In this document: piece after piece, positions 34,919 through 46,100 of the stretch
Numbering within the stretch: the stretch's first letter is position 1
How the letters are laid out: each line of letters begins with the position of its first letter
Assembly: GCA_033064195.1 (NCBI GenBank)
Contig: JARBJD010000270.1
Span: 39,769-103,768, forward strand
Origin: Blattamonas nauphoetae
Lineage: Eukaryota > Preaxostyla > Oxymonadida
Reading direction: 5' to 3'
Length of the DNA: 64,000 bases
Position numbers and translations under genes: made by a program
The notes under the pieces: model-generated
The model's input: only the letters and a program-made list of their open reading frames with translations
Told to the model about the DNA's origin: nothing
Databases searched by the model: none

Positions 34919-35286
34919 ACGTTACTCTCTGCTCGCCATTTCGTTGTTCGTCGACGATTGTGATCTCTCGTTGTCTGTTTGTTGATTGTCTGAGTTCGTT
35001 GTCTGGATGTCGAACACTTGAGATCTCGACAGGAATGGCGAGTGCTCGGATTGTGCTCTCCAATAATTGGTTTGAAAACCTTGCCTCTGGCGAGGAGTGG
35101 CCGTCTCGGAAGGGCGGAATTGCCGTTGTTGACTGGACTCGCTCTGGTTCAGTCTCCGCATCGTTGTCGTCGGCGGCGGCTGCTCCAGTTGGCGTCTTCG
35201 TTTATTTTGGAACTCACCGTCCAACGATTGTCCGTCGTCGATGTATTCTTTGCAGCAGCCGCTTGGTTGTGCAGAAATCGGAATGA
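34919..35286 (+). pseudogene. Detached C-terminal fragment of a surface protein
   Basis: From about 34919 the frame reads the last 120 or so residues of the giant surface proteins (TLCSPFRCSSTIVISRCLFV to LVVQKSE and TGA). It matches the ends of the genes at 17568, 32103 and 42742. Upstream sequence is unrelated, so the rest of the gene is missing. A longer frame from 34585 runs into it and would encode a chimera, but its 5' part looks random. The fragment marks the outer edge of the left inverted-duplication arm. Confidence 0.8.
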
Positions 35287-35482
35287 ATTCGAAACTCCTA
35301 TCTCTCTTTTTGTCTTGACATTCTTGTTTTGCTTTATCTTGTCATCACACCATTCTTTTCGATCCTCTTTTCGTGAATACTCTTGGATGAATCATGTATA
35401 TTTCTCTTCGATCTTGGATTGCCATGGGTTCTCAATTCGAGAATGAGAACTTGATCCACCCACGAGATTGGGCTTTGTTTCG

Positions 35483-36510
35483 ATGTCCGAAGAAGACCAA
35501 CCAGAACGATTCACTGGGATACCTGACGATCCACCGATCAATGATGGTCATGTTGCAGCAGCTGCAGAGGTGGATGGACCAAACGGTAACGAGGATGGAA
35601 TTGTTCCCGAAATCGAAAACGACGTGGTTCCACCCCAAAATGAGGATCCTCGTCCGCCCGCAGTCAGAAACCAGCAAATTGGGAGAGTTACAATGATATT
35701 TGCTGGTCTTAGTCTGCTGTCGTTGTTCCTTACATCCACAAATCGTGTTTCTCGCTCTGACTTGTTCTTCCATCCAACACTGATTTTCGAGAACGGAGAA
35801 GTTTGTTTATTCTTTCCTCCAAGGTTCATTCTTCATTCTGTCCCTTTTCTGGTGTTCGTGTCTCCTTCTCATTCTTTTCAGCTTTGGCGTCTTTTCACGT
35901 CGTTCTTCATGTTTGGCGAAAAATACCTGAAACAACTCCTCCAACTCGCCCTCTCGTTTGTTCTTCCTTTCTTTTCACGAACATCGTTCTTGACAGATGT
36001 AAGGTCATGAATGACATTGAGAATCGCTTCTTCCAACAGAATCAAAAGCGCCTTCTGCTCCTACTTTTGATCTTATGCACGTTGATCACTGTTTGCGTTT
36101 AATCTCTTTTCTTCATCATTTCTCAGGTGATCACTCTGCGTCTTCCACAATCGATGCAAGATTTCGACATGTCATCTGCACTCCGATTCGCACTATATGT
36201 TTTCAATCGGATCTACAAACCTCTCCAATCCAATGATTTTTATCGTGGATCGATTCCTCTGGGGAACTATTGGGCGATTCTGACGTTTTCGGTCATCCTT
36301 TATGACAAATCTTCCAGCTCAACGTGGGTTGGTCTCTTGTCGGCCCTGACTGTGCACTATGTGCACCAACTCATTTGTAATCCATCGCTTAGCGGCCCGA
36401 TTTTTTCGTATCGTGATTCTCAAAAAGAATCCAGAAACAATCTCGACATTGACATCTCTCCCACGAGGATGACTGATAATGATGCAAATGCGAATCTGCC
36501 TGATATTTGA
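35483..36510 (+). CDS. Derlin-family ER membrane protein, copy 1 (289 aa)
   Basis: Exons 35483-35800, 35882-35955, 35997-36090 and 36127-36510 join in frame (870 nt). The introns are 81, 41 and 36 nt, with donors GTTTGT, GTTTGT and GTTTGC. After a cytosolic N-tail come a hydrophobic helix (VTMIFAGLSLLSLFLTSTNRVSRSD), the Derlin WR signature (LWRLFTSFFMFG), further hydrophobic helices (LLLLLLILCTLITVITL), and ALRFALYVFNRIY and VGLLSALTVHYVHQLI in the positions of Derlin helices 5 and 6. No rhomboid Ser/His dyad is apparent, as expected. Derlins are rhomboid pseudoproteases of ER-associated degradation. The second copy splices at the same three places, which supports the model. The N-tail of about 70 residues is longer than usual. 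Confidence 0.85.
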
Positions 36511-36900
36511 CAACTTTCTCAATTTCTAGAAAAAGGACAGAAAATACAGTTCCACAAGTGCAGAATAGACATTCGCTTTTCTAATTCATCCACCTCATTT
36601 ATATCGCCTCAAATTCAATTTTTTTCACACATTTCATCTGATTTTCTTGCAAAACAGCAAGAAAACACCCTCCATGCCCCGAAATATCAGTCAATTGTTG
36701 AAGGAGGAAGTTGAGTGAATCGTTCTGGCGAAGATGGAACTGTGATTTGACGATCATCATTTTCCCAAATTGCCAAAAAACACTGAATCAACTAAACTTC
36801 GCGAAAACGAAAACAGAGGTAGATAAAGCCAAGAAATTCAATGAGAAACATATCACACAAATTTCATGATATTGAACTCTTGTCTGTAAAACCAGTACGC
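36511..36900. other. Intergenic spacer
   Basis: 390 bp between convergent 3' ends (Derlin copy 1 and the OB-fold-like gene). The first 95 bp belong to the duplication arm; the remainder is AT-rich with no gene seen. Confidence 0.5.
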
Positions 36901-37928
36901 TTACGAAAGAACATCCATTCTGTCCCCATGATGAGATGCTGTTGCTGTACTAAGATCCTGTCTCGCCTGAAAATCCGGATTCTGGGCTGGTTGCGGTTCG
37001 TCGTCCTTCACGTTCCCATCGGCCATCGCAGAAACATGGAAGTCAGCAGGTGCATATTCCCAAGTCACAAACTGTGTGTTCTGCACTTCTTGTTCCTTTC
37101 CGAGAACGGCTGTGCTTTTGAAGCTCTGCGGAATGAAGCAGTGCAGTCTGACGTCGTGGAAGTCGTCCCTCCGCTTGTAAATAGATACACACACTGTCAC
37201 AATCTCTCCCGACTCAATGAGAGGAGTGATCCTTTTGAACACCGCCTTGTTGAATTTATACGCACGCATCTTGATCGGCTCGGGACGAACACTCTCATCG
37301 AGGTCAGTGCACACAAAGTCAACCTGGTTGTAAACTGCTTTCTCTGGTTCTTCGTGCGATAAAAATGATTTGTGGGTCAGCGTTCCTGTGATGAACATGG
37401 GGCGGTTTTTGTAGAACTTCTCGAAGAACAGTTCCGACGACTTTTGCGCACTCACACCGAAGTGGAGGCAGAAGTCGAGCCACGTGAATGGAAGGACAGG
37501 CTCCGAGCTGTTCAGAGGAACGCCTGTCAGCTTGTGGGTTCGGAATGTTCCTGACGGAGGAAGAAAGGGGAGGATGAGGACAGAACAATGTGCATACCAA
37601 GAGAGTCGAGTCTCCCTCTGAATTTTCTCGTTTCACCAACAACAAAGGCTGGATAAGTCCGCTGCGTTTCGTCGTCGAGAGACAAAGTGATGTCGTATCG
37701 TGTTCTCGATGATTCTGAAGGGTTCATGATGAACTGCACCTTTTTGTCTGACACTGTAGCCACTGTTCCTTCCCATTCAACAATCTTTCCTTTGTATTTC
37801 GTCTCGAACGAGTAAACGAGATTGTTGACTTGTCGAAGAGAGCAGTGCTTGAGATACGTTGACCAGGTGTCGTCCAGAGGCTGTGGAAGCGGGTAGTCAA
37901 AGGAAGGATAGGTAGTTTGATTTCCCAT
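36901..37928 (-). CDS. OB-fold-like soluble protein, 326 aa, two exons
   Basis: Exons 37928-37598 and 37550-36901 join across a 47-nt intron (donor GTATGC, acceptor GTCAG); 981 nt in frame. Residues of about 40-110 (YKGKIVEWEGTVATVSDK ... AFVVGETRKFRGRL) have the strand pattern of a small OB-fold, similar in style to tRNA_anti-like domains. The rest includes a beta-rich central part and a Gln/Ala-rich C-tail. No signal peptide or membrane segment. It may bind nucleic acid or another ligand, but only the fold is suggested. It lies in the spacer of the Derlin inverted duplication. Confidence 0.7.
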
Positions 37929-38163
37929 TTTGATGATTGTGATGTTGAAAATTTTCCGACCCTTAGTTAATAGAAAACCACAGTTTCATTTCGGGAAATC
38001 GAGTGAGAATTGCAGGTCCATCGAGAATCTGAATGAACACGCAGGAAACAGACTGTTTCTCATTTTCAACTCGAAGTGACAGTGAGGGACTTTCTATTCT
38101 CAAACCGAGAGGAGAAAAGAGAGATCAAACGAATTGACAACGAAACGAGAAGCACCGATGACT

Positions 38164-41131
38164 TCATTGATGGTCAATGTTCGAAAGAGTGGATAAACCA
38201 GAATCCTCACATCTTTCTCCTTCCGATCCTTCTTTTGCCCTCTTCTCCCTTCTTCTCCTCTTCATCTCCCTCTTCACGAACTGCTGCACAGAAAGCTCTG
38301 CCTTCCTTCCTTCTCTTTTCTCGATCCACGAAGCATGAACCGCCTCCTTGGCAAGCATTTCCTTCGCACGAACAGCTTCGTCCAACTTCTTCCTCTGTCT
38401 CTCCGCTTCCATCCTCGCCAGTTTCTTCTCCTTCCTTATTTCCTGCTTCCGAATCCACTCCCCTCTCCGATCCTCCAGTCCCATTCTTCTCTCCTCTTCT
38501 TTCCTCCTCTCCTCTGCTTGAACACGCCTCATTCGCGTCTTTGTCTCTTCAAGCGCCCTCTCCAAAACCCCCTCGTTCCCCGTCCTCCCCATCCCCCTCA
38601 CAGCGTCCCCCCACAGCGTCCTCATCTGGCTGTGCATGTCCTCAAACTCAGCCTCCTTCCGAGCCAGCTCTCCATTCCACCCCTCCCAACCCATCCGCTT
38701 CCTCCTCTCCAGCACTTCACACACTTTCATCCCCATCCCACCATCATCACGCAAAGACTGGCGAGGGGCAGGTGGAAACGGGAAATGTGGAAACGAGACC
38801 GTTGCTGGTTGAGAAGGGGTGAGAGGTGTTGGAGTGGGTTTCGATCGTTTCAATTGTGGCTTCCGTTTCGGTTTCGGTGGAGACAACAATGGCTCATGTG
38901 AAGAGTCAGAATCATCATCGTTGAGAAGTCGCTTTGAGCTATGACTTCCGAGCAGAGGGTGGAGAATAGGAAGGTTCATCTTTGATTGTGACTTTGGATG
39001 GCGAGATGGTTGTGTTCGGGGCCTGTCAGAGTTGGAGGGGGATGTTGATTTGGGTGACGGTGGCTTGGACAGAGTGGCTGAATCATCTTCGCCGAGAAGT
39101 GGTGTGGATGGATGAAGGTTGATCGGAGTGTCGATTTGTGACGAGTCGACGGCAACATCAGAAACAGGCAGTGGAGTGGACAGTGAGAGGGACGATGATG
39201 GATCACCCATGGCGAGTTGAGACTGGACGAGAGGAGGTTCAAGTGTCGGTTGTGACTGTGCACGGTGAGGTCTGAGCTTGTCGAACAAGTCTGAGTTTGA
39301 CACGGATGATGGATTCGCTGGAAACTGAAGTGACTCGATGAGCGATTTTGGATGAGGTGTGACGAGACTTTTGGTTGGTCGTTTCGGGCGTGACGTCAGT
39401 TTCTTGAAATAGGGCGATGGCTCATACAAAGTGTCTGAATCATCATCGATGAGAAGTCGCTTGGATTGATGACTTCTGAGCAGAGGGTGGAGGATGGGAA
39501 GGTTCATCTTTGATTTTGATTTTGGATGGCGAGATGGTTGTTTTCGGGTGCTGTTCGAGTTGGAGGAGGATGTTGGTTCTGTCGACGGGAGCTCATATAA
39601 CGAGTCTGAATCATCTTCGCCGAGAAGTGGTGTGGATGGATGAAGGTTGATCAAAATGTCGATTTCTGAGTGGTTGGCGTGATCATCGACCCTCTCGCAG
39701 CATTCTTGGTTGTATCGCCTCCACAACGAAGACATGTCGCTTTCTTGTTTCGATTCCACTTCAGTGACAGAGTCTGCTGTTTGCGTCTGGTCAGTTTTCG
39801 TGATTTCTGGTGACATGGCTGTCAGTGGCGTGGAATCACACGGGGAAGGGTTTCCTTTGGGTTGGAGTTGGGTCGACTGAAGAGGACTCGGAGCGGGAAC
39901 GAGAGGACGGCGACGTCTTGATTGTGACTTGGACTTTGCATTGTGAGATTTTGGCTTCTGTGAAGGTATTTCCGAAACGTGCATCGGGTAAGGGAAATGG
40001 GGGATCAGCATGGCGGGGATGAGGAGAGACAGCAGAGCTCGTTCAACTCTTTTCTTTTCTGTCCACGAAAGTCTATCTTCTCCAGAAATACGAGGATTTC
40101 CGGGAGATTGAGGCACAGGCTTGCCCAATGGAGGGTGTTCAGACACTTTTTGTGTGTTTTTCAATTTTATCACAGTGGGTGGATTCCGATGATCGAGTGG
40201 CTTTCCGATGCTTTGAATTGAGATCGTGATTTTCCACATAAGGTCCTTGAACAACTTTAGTCTGAGTCGATGAATCGGAATAAGTGCTGGATCAAGCTTG
40301 TACTGCTCAACCAGCGGATTTGACGAGCAGAGTTTGCGAAGTGATTCAGACAAAGGCGTCTGTATTAAAACCTCTGAACTGTTAAGAGTATTGGCTGGAC
40401 CAGCATTTTGCACCAATGACAGCAATGATTGCAACTGTAAGGAGTGGAGCACTGAGAAATAGTGTTCTTTGATTTCTGGTGTCCAGGGCAGGCCCTCATC
40501 CAACGAACATGTTTGGAGCAAGAAGGGAGGATCAAACAGAATCGAGAAGTTAGGGTGCATTCGGTTCATATGCTCGGAAAACGAAAGATCCGTTGTGAAG
40601 CGCGAATCGCAAGAATGATCAGGACATGGGAAAGGTGGATGAGGCAGAAATGATGATTGATAATTTCGCATCCACACTGCGTCCGATGATTGGGCAGTCG
40701 CTCCTGTGTCTTCGGTAAGGTGATGTGGAGACTGTGGAGCGTCTACCAAAGGAATTGTGATTGGAGAGTGATGGGAGGGAGTAGAGTTTGTATTTGGGAA
40801 GATTGGAGGGGTATATTCGGATAACAGGGAGTTTGGGCTGGTTTCTTCAGGCGGGAGTGACAGTAGTTGGATTGGCGGGTGAGGCAACAGTACGAATGGT
40901 GAATATCTGGCGGGTGTCGGTGGTGAAGGGGATACAAGTGGCACACTCGACTTTCCAGCGGATGATTCAACGAAAGACTGTGTAATACTGAAGATAAAAG
41001 GTAGTACAGAGAAAAAAATGAAATGTTGTTTAGGCAGACCCTTTCGAACGAATTGGTGGAGACAAACAATTATTTGCCTGAGAATCGGTTTGTATGATGG
41101 AGAATGATGATGGTGGATCAGATGGATGCAT
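38164..41131 (-). CDS. C2H2 zinc-finger protein with Pro/Ser-rich repeats, 971 aa
   Basis: Exon 1 (41131-41040) and exon 2 (40987-38164) are split by a 52-nt intron (donor GTCTGC, acceptor TTCAG); 2916 nt in frame, and the only ATG start is in exon 1. A classical finger CPDHSCDSRFTTDLSFSEHMNRMH (C-x4-C-x12-H-x4-H) lies near residue 130. The middle is Pro/Ser-rich with a unit repeated about three times (PKSKSKMNLPILHPLL followed by an acidic DDDSD motif). The last 200 residues are a Lys/Arg/Glu-rich coiled coil. It is likely nuclear, possibly DNA- or RNA-binding; a single finger alone does not define targets. Confidence 0.8.
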
Positions 41132-41429
41132 GAAAAGAAAGAGAACCGAAGCGAGATTGATCTGACCCTCGTTGGCTCTCGATACTCACTGATTTGTGTA
41201 ATTCTTCGATTAATTGATCCGAATTGTACCTAGTGGGAAAGGTGATGCTGAAGTGAGAAACAAGTGAAGGCGGGCTGATCAGACAACAAATGAATAAAAG
41301 TAATTTCGTATTATCTTCAGGACAGAGCGGAGTAATGCGGAAAAACGGATCGAAGTTCAAGGATGGGAGTAATAGGGTCCTGAGAGAATCGAGGGAAACT
41401 ATCTCAAGAATGACAGACAAGATAAACGA

Positions 41430-43107
41430 GATAAGGACGAATCAGAAAAGCGAATGTCCATTCTGCACTTGTGGAACTGTATTTTCTGTCCTTTTTTCTG
41501 AAATTGAGAAATTTGTCAAATATCAGGCAGATTCGCATTTGCATCATCTTCGATCCTCCTGGTGAGAGAGATGTCATCGCCGTGATTGTTTCTGGATTCT
41601 TTTTGAGAATCACGAGACAACATTAACTGGGCCGCTCAGTGATGGATTAGAAAGGAGCTGGTGTACATAGTGCACAGTCAGAGCCGACAAGAGACCAACC
41701 CACGATGAGCTGGAATAATGGCTCCAAACGGTGACCAGAGAGATCAGTATCTCCCAATAGTACTTCCGAGGAATCGATCCACGATGAAGATCATTGGATT
41801 GGAGAGGTTTGTAGATCCGATGGAAAACATATAGTGCGAATCGGAGTGCAGATGACATGTCAAAATCTTGCATCGATGGTGGAAGACACAGAGTGATCAC
41901 CTGAAAAAACAGTGAAGAAAAGGGTTAAAATGCAAACAGTGATCAACGTGCAGAAGATCAAAAGCAGGAGCAGAAGGTGATTTCGATTCTGTTGGAAAAT
42001 GTGAATCTCAAGAGCATTCAATGCTTGACCCCTGCCAGCAACAATGCTCATGAAAAGAAAGGAGAGACAAACGAGATGATCAATTGGGTGAGTTCGGTAA
42101 GGTTGAGTTCGTCAAACAAGAAGAACGATGTGAAAAGACGCCAAAGCTGAAAAGAATGAGAAGGAGACACGAACACCAGAAAAGGGACAGAATGAAGAAT
42201 GAACCTTGGAGGAAAGAATAAACAAACTTCTCCGTTCTCGAAAATCAGTGTTGGATGGAAGAACAAGTCAGAGCGAGAAACACGATTTGTGGATGTAAGG
42301 AACAACGACAGCAGACTAAGACCAGCAAATATCATTGTAACTCTCCCAATTTGCTGGTTTCTGACTGCGGGCGGACGAGGATCCTCATTTTGGGGTGGAA
42401 CCACGTCGTTTTCGATTTCGGGAACAATTCCATCCTCGTTACCGTTTGGTCCATCCACCTCTGCAGCTGCTGCAACATGACCATCATTGATCGGTGGATC
42501 GTCAGGTATCCCAGTGAATCGTTCTGGTTGGTCTTCTTCGGACATCGAAACAAAGCCCAATCTCGTGGGTGGATCAAGTTCTCATTCTCGAATTGAGAAC
42601 CCATGGCAATCCAAGATCGAAGAGAAATATACATGATTCATCCAAGAGTATTCACGAAAAGAGGATCGAAAAGAATGGTGTGATGACAAGATAAAGCAAA
42701 ACAAGAATGTAAAGACAAAAAGAGAGATATGAGTTTCGAATTCATTCCGATTTCTGCACAACCAAGCGGCTGCTGCAAAGAATACATCGACGACGGACAA
42801 TCGTTGGACGGTGAGTTCCAAAATAAACGAAGACGCCAACTGGAGCAGCCGCCGCCGACGACAACGATGCGGAGACTGAACCAGAGCGAGTCCAGTCAAC
42901 AACGGCAATTCCGCCCTTCCGAGACGGCCACTCCTCGCCAGAGGCAAGGTTTTCAAACCAATTGTTAGAGAGCACAATTCTGGCCGAGTGGGCTCCTGTC
43001 GAGATCTCAAGTGTTCGACATCCAGACAACACACTCAGACAATCAACAAACAGACAACGAGAGATCACAATCGTCGACGAACAACGAAACGGCGAGCAGA
43101 GAGTGAT
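41430..43107 (-). repeat. Right arm of inverted duplication (Derlin copy 2)
   Basis: Reverse-complement partner of 34919-36605. Homology ends near 41430 on the inner side. On the outer side the surface-protein gene continues past 43107, so this arm holds the complete source configuration and the left arm is the truncated copy. Confidence 0.88.
41610..42545 (-). CDS. Derlin-family ER membrane protein, copy 2 (258 aa)
   Basis: Exons 42545-42228, 42146-42073, 42031-41938 and 41900-41610 give 777 nt. The intron positions and phases are identical to copy 1 and the lengths are 81, 41 and 37 nt. Exon 1 is nearly identical to copy 1. Exons 2-4 differ more (LTQLIISGQALNALEIHIFQQN versus LLQLALSCKVMNDIENRFFQQN) but keep the Derlin pattern. 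An extra base near 41615 shifts the tail, so this protein ends about 31 residues earlier, after the last membrane helix. Both copies could be functional. Placed 196 bp downstream of the surface-protein gene on the same strand. Confidence 0.83.
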
Positions 43108-46100
43108 GTGCAGCGCGTTTCCAGTCAATGTCGAGGGCGACGAAGAGAGGCATGTTCCACTCTTCTCAAACACACAATCCACAACTGAAATCAATTCTTG
43201 GCAAGTCCAGACGGAGATCAAACTGACATTGGTTGGTGAAGACGACGACGGTGCTGAGCCAATCGTGCGAACTGTCGTCATGAATGAAGAGTTGGAGAGC
43301 GAGAACGAGGAAGAGGGCGAGAGAGACGAGAAGTGGATCAGAGTGTCGGAGGTCGTCGTGTTCTCAACTCGAAGTTCACAAACAGAGACGTCAAGTCCAT
43401 CGTGTTTGTCGACTCCTCCAAACAGTGGCAAGCTGAGAACAACATTTCGCATCAAAACGCTTTTCACTTCCATCTCGCCCCCACACACCCACCCAACTCC
43501 CATCCCAACCACCCCACCTCCTCCAACTGACAACGACGACACAATCTCAACTGACGAAACCACAAAACGACCCTTCCCAAACACAACGAAAGTGCCAACA
43601 ACCTCTCCGCTTGAGGTCGAACCCAAAGAAAGAACCAAATCACAAAGTCCCACCAATCCTCCCCCAATCGTCACAATCCCCATTCTTTCATCTCGTCCTT
43701 CCTTTCCTTCCCTTCCACCGAACACTGAGCTTTCACAAATCAGACGAGAGCGATTCCCACTCGCCGATTGGATCAACAGTTGTTCGGACCCAACCCACAT
43801 TCTCTCCCCAAAATGAACTTCTTTCTTGATCGAAATACGAACTCCGTCTCCGATCATCTTCCGCTGTCCTGCTCTCCATCCAACAACCACCGATCCACAC
43901 GGATCTTCAGCTGACCCACATTCTCCCGTTTTGTTATTCCCTCCTGAGTCCACTGTGATTGAAGTGGGGGGCGTTGGAGTGGAGAAGGCAGGCGTGGCGG
44001 AAATGGAGAAGTTGGATCCAGGTGCATCAATAACTTGGTATGTCGTTGAGTATTTGAGAACTCCTTCCGTTCCGATGGTCGTCGTGCAAGTCCATTGACC
44101 GATGGTCTGTCCATCAACTTCCTTCGCCTTCAGAGTGAACGACAATGTCACATCTGGTTGAATGTCTCCAGTCGTTGCGTGGAAGATGAACTCCTGTGTC
44201 TCCGAATGAGGACGGCAGCTGTCTGTGAACTTGCCCCACTCGCTGAGCGAGAAAGAGAGAACACATTTGAGCGTGTCGTTCTGATCGAATTCGGCTGTGA
44301 TCAATTTGATTGCGAAAGGATGGTCAGGAACTTGGACTGATGCTGATTTGATGGATAATGTTGCGACTTCGAGAAACGTGGCTCCTCTGGCAGTGATTGG
44401 TGGGACATTGATTGTCGAGCCAAATGGACAGTTGGCAGATGTCGTTGTCATTGTGATGACCTTTCCACTGGAGGTTGGATCAGCCAAAGCAATGACTGTG
44501 TTGTCGACAAGAAGTTCCACAGGATCCAGGTAGATGATTTCGATGTCAGAATTGAGTGTTCCAGTGAGCAGGATTGTCGTGAAGTCGTTCTTGTCCAAAG
44601 TCGGCTCGAAGTTGTCGATGCAATGCGGAATTGTGAACGTGACTTCAGAGGGTGTTTGGCAGTAGCTTCGAAGAGATTTCCATTTTGCATTGTAATGTTT
44701 TGTCGTTGATGAATTCCTAGTTCATGTAAACAACTCGGTACGTGATTGGGTCAGTGGAAGGGCTGGTGATCTTGACATCAACTCCATCCGGAATGACGTA
44801 CGAATCGAATGTGAGTAGCACTGAGTGGGTGGTATACGAATTGAAGAGGTTTTCGATTTGTGTGTTTGAAAGAGTTGGGGCTGGGATTGTTCCGTTCGAG
44901 GAAATACAAAAAATGGTCTTTCCTTCTATCGTGAAGCTTGAAACGTAAAAACTGCCTGGAAGTGCCCTTGTTCCGAGTTCGATTCGGTATTGGTGATCAC
45001 TGAGAGCAGTGGAAGGGTAGGAGGAACTTCGCAAATTTTCGAATTCGAGACAGACTGTTTGAATTTCGATATCCTCTGGAACATTGCTCAGTTTGAATTG
45101 GACTACTGGTGATTGGGATGACGCAGTTGGTGGAAAAACTTGGATATCGGAGACGATTGGAGACGGATAATAGAAAGAAAGCGGAGGCTGGATCGGATAT
45201 ATTGCGACTGCTTCACCAATGCAGTAGTCGATGCTGTCGAGAGACCATTTTCCGGTCACACTCGCGTCCATCTGAAACGACACGCAGGACGAGTTGATAA
45301 AAGTCAGGGGCCTGCTGATTGTGTTTTCTTGCGCATCTGTGATGTGAAGTGTTGCTTTCACTCGATCATCTGTTAGCATGAAAGATCCGCCCACAAAAAC
45401 AGTTGAATCTGACTTCTCTTGTCGAACATTAGAGACGTTCGGAGGGTACTTGACTGACACCGGAGATGTCTGTGATGGTGAGACAGGTTGATCGATGAAA
45501 GGAGAGCTGTGCTTGAGAGATGCTGATGTGATCGAAACTGATGTGGATTTGAACGGGTGTCTGATGATTGTGCCTGCAAAGGACCCTTTTCCATGTGCGA
45601 TGACTTCGACTTCGATGAGCAAAGAAGAACCACTTTGGAGGAGTTCGACGAAGATGTTGATCCCTTCTCTGAAATGATCTCCGTCAATCAGAAGAGCAAC
45701 GTCATTCAGCTCATTTAGACGGATGAGAGAGAACGATGTGATTTCCGGTGGAGGGAGCAGGAGAGACAGCGGAGTGAAACAGTCTTGCTCAGAACGGTGA
45801 AGATGCTGATAGACCATATCTCCCTCTGCGAAGAAGCGATCGAACGAGACAATCCCATCGTCAGGGATCTGTTCGGTAGGGAGAGTGTATTGATATTCTT
45901 CGGTGTTGGGGAGCTGACTGACATAGATTCTTGAATTCCCGTTGAGGTAGGAAATTTTCGGAAAGTGAAAAGTGTTGGATGTGATGGTTAACACTCCATC
46001 CTGAATGGAGTATCCATCAACAGCAGCCACATTAAGTAACACGAATGATGGGTCGAGGATTTCGCAGTCAACTACTACTTCCGGAGGAGCATAGAAGAAG

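Larger units (their letters stand above)
34919..36605 (+). repeat. Left arm of inverted duplication (Derlin copy 1)
   Basis: About 1.69 kb is closely similar to the reverse complement of 41430-43107. It spans the surface-protein C-terminus, a spacer, the whole Derlin gene and about 95 bp beyond it. Identity is high in exon 1 and intron 1 and lower in the later exons. Confidence 0.88.

Noticed and set aside
44703-44717. A 15-nt mini-intron (GTTTAC...TAG) that would remove the TAG in the 42742-48908 gene
   Set aside because: It is half the length of the shortest supported intron and would not repair the frame change immediately downstream.
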